NCBI GenBank assembly: GCA_029776995.1
Contig: JAKOTZ010000094.1
Coordinates: 1-41,573, forward strand
DNA from: Candidatus Hydrogenedentota bacterium
GTDB lineage: Bacteria; Hydrogenedentota; Hydrogenedentia; Hydrogenedentales; CAITNO01
Direction: 5' to 3'
DNA length: 41,573 nt
Each line of letters starts with the position of its first letter. Within the stretch, counting starts at the first letter, position 1. Shown here in pieces: positions 40,148 through 41,573 of this stretch. The translations under genes were made by a program, and so were the position numbers. Below the pieces are notes generated by a model. That model was not told the origin of the DNA, did no database searches, and saw only the letters and a program-made list of their open reading frames with translations.

Positions 40148-41573
40148 TCAGATAGGACTCTGCGTTGCCTCGGGGCGGGACGTGTCCGCGCCTACATTGA
40201 AGAAACGGGCTCCCGTCGAATCGACAATCTGCGGTGTCACGAAAATCAGCAGGCTGGACTGTTTGGTCTCTTTGCTCTTACCCTGGAAGAAGAAGCCGAT
40301 TACCGGGATATCCGCCAGGTATGGCATCTTATCCGTTGCTTTGGAAGTCTGGTCCTGAACCAGACCGCCCAGCACCAGCGTGTCTCCGTCGTGAACAATC
40401 ACGTTGGTCCATACCGCCTGCCAGGAAGTCGTCGGGAGCACAAACTCGTTGGTCAGGTTGTTCCCGTTGATGACCTGAGTCTGCTGGAAGGTCTTCTGGC
40501 CGACCCGGGTACGGACTTCCGGATTCAGCCACAGGCGAACCTGGTCGTTGTCCCGAATCTGCGGAGTCACCGACAGAGAAATACCAAAATTATAGGATTG
40601 CGGGATAAGCCGGTTAATGAAGTTGGTCGTATTTCCGCCGCTCACCCCACCATAGTAATTACCATAGTAATTCTGGTAAATATCCGTGTAAATAGCAGAC
40701 ACATAATACTCTGTGGTGAAATCCGCGATCACTGCGGGTTTCCGGTTCATCGTGGTTACCCGCGGCGCGCTCAGCAGTTCGGATTCACCAATGCTGTCCA
40801 GGTAGTCCAGGGTCAAGCTCAGCTTGTCGCCGTCCCCGCTGTTGATGATATTCCCCAGAATCGAGAACGTCGGCGCGCCTGTGGACGCTGGATTGATCAG
40901 GCCGCCGATGGTGGCATCAGTGAATGTGTTGTTAAACACGCTGCTGCCATCGGGCCTGGTGTAGAAAGGAACGGTTTCGTCAATGCCATCGCCGTTAATA
41001 TCGTAGTTATAGAACCCATTCTGCTGTAAAATCGGGATGGGGCGTTCCCTGTTATTCTTATCCGACAAAGACGCATCCCATTTAAACCCGATTTTTTTCA
41101 GGTCATTCAGGCGAATGGTGACAAATTTGGCTTCGATGCTCACCTGTTTGGGCGTGACGTCGATCTGCGCCAACTGTTTTTCGAAAGTATCCAGGTTGGA
41201 AGGCGTGTTTTTAACGATCAGCATGTTGTTTGCCGGGTTGTAAATCATGTCGGACAGCACTTCATTGGTATACGGCTCATACACCGGCGGCACCAGCCGT
41301 TCCAGCATGGAAAGCAGATCGCTGCCCAGGCCGAAGTTGCTCTGCCCCGCTCCCAGCTGGGCCTGATTCTGATAGGCGCCGTATCCGCCGCCGTAACCGG
41401 TGGTTGCGCCGCCCATGGCTCCAGTGCCGGTCGAACGCAAACCGAGGGTACCAATCGTGGCCGGCATTTCACCTACCATGGTGTCACTGATGGTACTGAA
41501 CAGATCCGAAATATTACTGATGACCGTAACGTCCATGCCTTCGCCTCCCATCATACCGCCGCCATAGCCACCC
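40148..41573 (-). CDS. Secretin (type II secretion/type IV pilus outer-membrane channel), N-terminus missing
   Basis: The C-terminal 475 residues of an outer-membrane secretin; the frame is open at the right edge, so the start lies outside. A ring-building domain ('NMLIVKNTPSNLDTFEKQL') is followed by the secretin channel region ('VSIEAKFVTI', 'SAPRVTTMNRKPAVI', 'GISLSVTPQIRDNDQVRL', 'VIVHDGDTLVLGGLVQDQ' and the closing 'PYLADIPVIGFFF' and 'SSLLIFVTPQIVD'). The visible N-terminal part is Gly-rich. Between the domain start and the channel are unusual inserts: a calcium-like loop 'DINGDGIDE' and a Tyr/Gly-rich stretch. These channels export proteins or extrude pili. The gene ends at a strong terminator. 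Confidence 0.92.
   Translation of the reverse strand, partial: GGYGGGMMGGEGMDVTVISNISDLFSTISDTMVGEMPATIGTLGLRSTGTGAMGGATTGYGGGYGAYQNQAQLGAGQSNFGLGSDLLSMLERLVPPVYEPYTNEVLSDMIYNPANNMLIVKNTPSNLDTFEKQLAQIDVTPKQVSIEAKFVTIRLNDLKKIGFKWDASLSDKNNRERPIPILQQNGFYNYDINGDGIDETVPFYTRPDGSSVFNNTFTDATIGGLINPASTGAPTFSILGNIINSGDGDKLSLTLDYLDSIGESELLSAPRVTTMNRKPAVIADFTTEYYVSAIYTDIYQNYYGNYYGGVSGGNTTNFINRLIPQSYNFGISLSVTPQIRDNDQVRLWLNPEVRTRVGQKTFQQTQVINGNNLTNEFVLPTTSWQAVWTNVIVHDGDTLVLGGLVQDQTSKATDKMPYLADIPVIGFFFQGKSKETKQSSLLIFVTPQIVDSTGARFFNVGADTSRPEATQSPI

Noticed and set aside
39248-41029. A long open plus-strand frame across waaA and the secretin gene
   Set aside because: Antisense to conserved waaA and secretin motifs, and it crosses two genes and the terminator. 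Shadow frame.

Overview
This window looks like chromosomal DNA from a Gram-negative, moderately GC-rich bacterium, probably of the Planctomycetes-Verrucomicrobia-Chlamydiae type (a Kiritimatiellota or Verrucomicrobiota relative, or a similar uncultured lineage). The signs are a Kdo transferase (so an LPS outer membrane), a secretin, a Gld-type ABC exporter followed by a DUF4340 protein, a YfhO-like membrane protein, and very large secreted proteins with C-terminal membrane tails. The phylum is an inference from gene content. I see no phage, insertion sequence, CRISPR array, rRNA or tRNA.

Layout. 1-5000: a protein with a DUF2325-like tail (+), an acylphosphatase and a secreted HEAT-repeat protein (-), an NAD-dependent sugar epimerase (+), and a small zinc-binding protein (-). 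5140-7200: a secreted protein with eight PASTA domains, two EF-hands and a C-terminal membrane tail (-). 7425-9674: a U32-family protein whose single reading frame is cut by two in-frame TAG codons (+). 9689-13279: a polyamine cassette of MFS transporter, N-carbamoylputrescine amidase and agmatine deiminase (-). 13378-13623: a small thioredoxin-like [2Fe-2S] protein (+). 13659-27397: a surface-protein block (-) made of a giant 3713-residue duplicated protein and a matrixin-fold protein that has lost its zinc-binding motif and runs in frame into a second secreted domain. 27640-32783: an exporter operon of ATPase, permease, GldG-like protein and DUF4340 protein, with 4-base stop/start overlaps at two of its three junctions (-). 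33074-33310: a stand-alone small zinc protein behind a sigma-54-type promoter (+). 33348-40060: kdtA, two sugar-type ABC permeases, a lipoprotein binding protein and a YfhO-like protein, closely packed (-). 40148 to the right edge: the C-terminal part of a secretin (-), ending in a strong terminator.

How the genes fit together. The secreted proteins share calcium-loop motifs: EF-hands in the PASTA protein, one loop in the matrixin-like protein, six DxNxNGxFD-type loops in the giant protein and one in the secretin. Two of them end in a Cys, short linker, hydrophobic segment and Arg-Arg tail that looks like a sorting or anchoring signal. This suggests an envelope rich in calcium-stabilised surface proteins. 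The agmatine genes convert agmatine to putrescine. The Gld-type operon and the kdtA-ABC operon are envelope or transport functions.

The only stretch over 300 bases without an intact gene is 9354-9674, which holds the coding remnant of the U32 protein. The gaps 1-174, 3386-3596, 7201-7424, 27398-27639 and 32784-33073 are regulatory spacers. In 1-174 I see nothing certain; its first 99 bases are open in frame 1 and could be the tail of an upstream gene.
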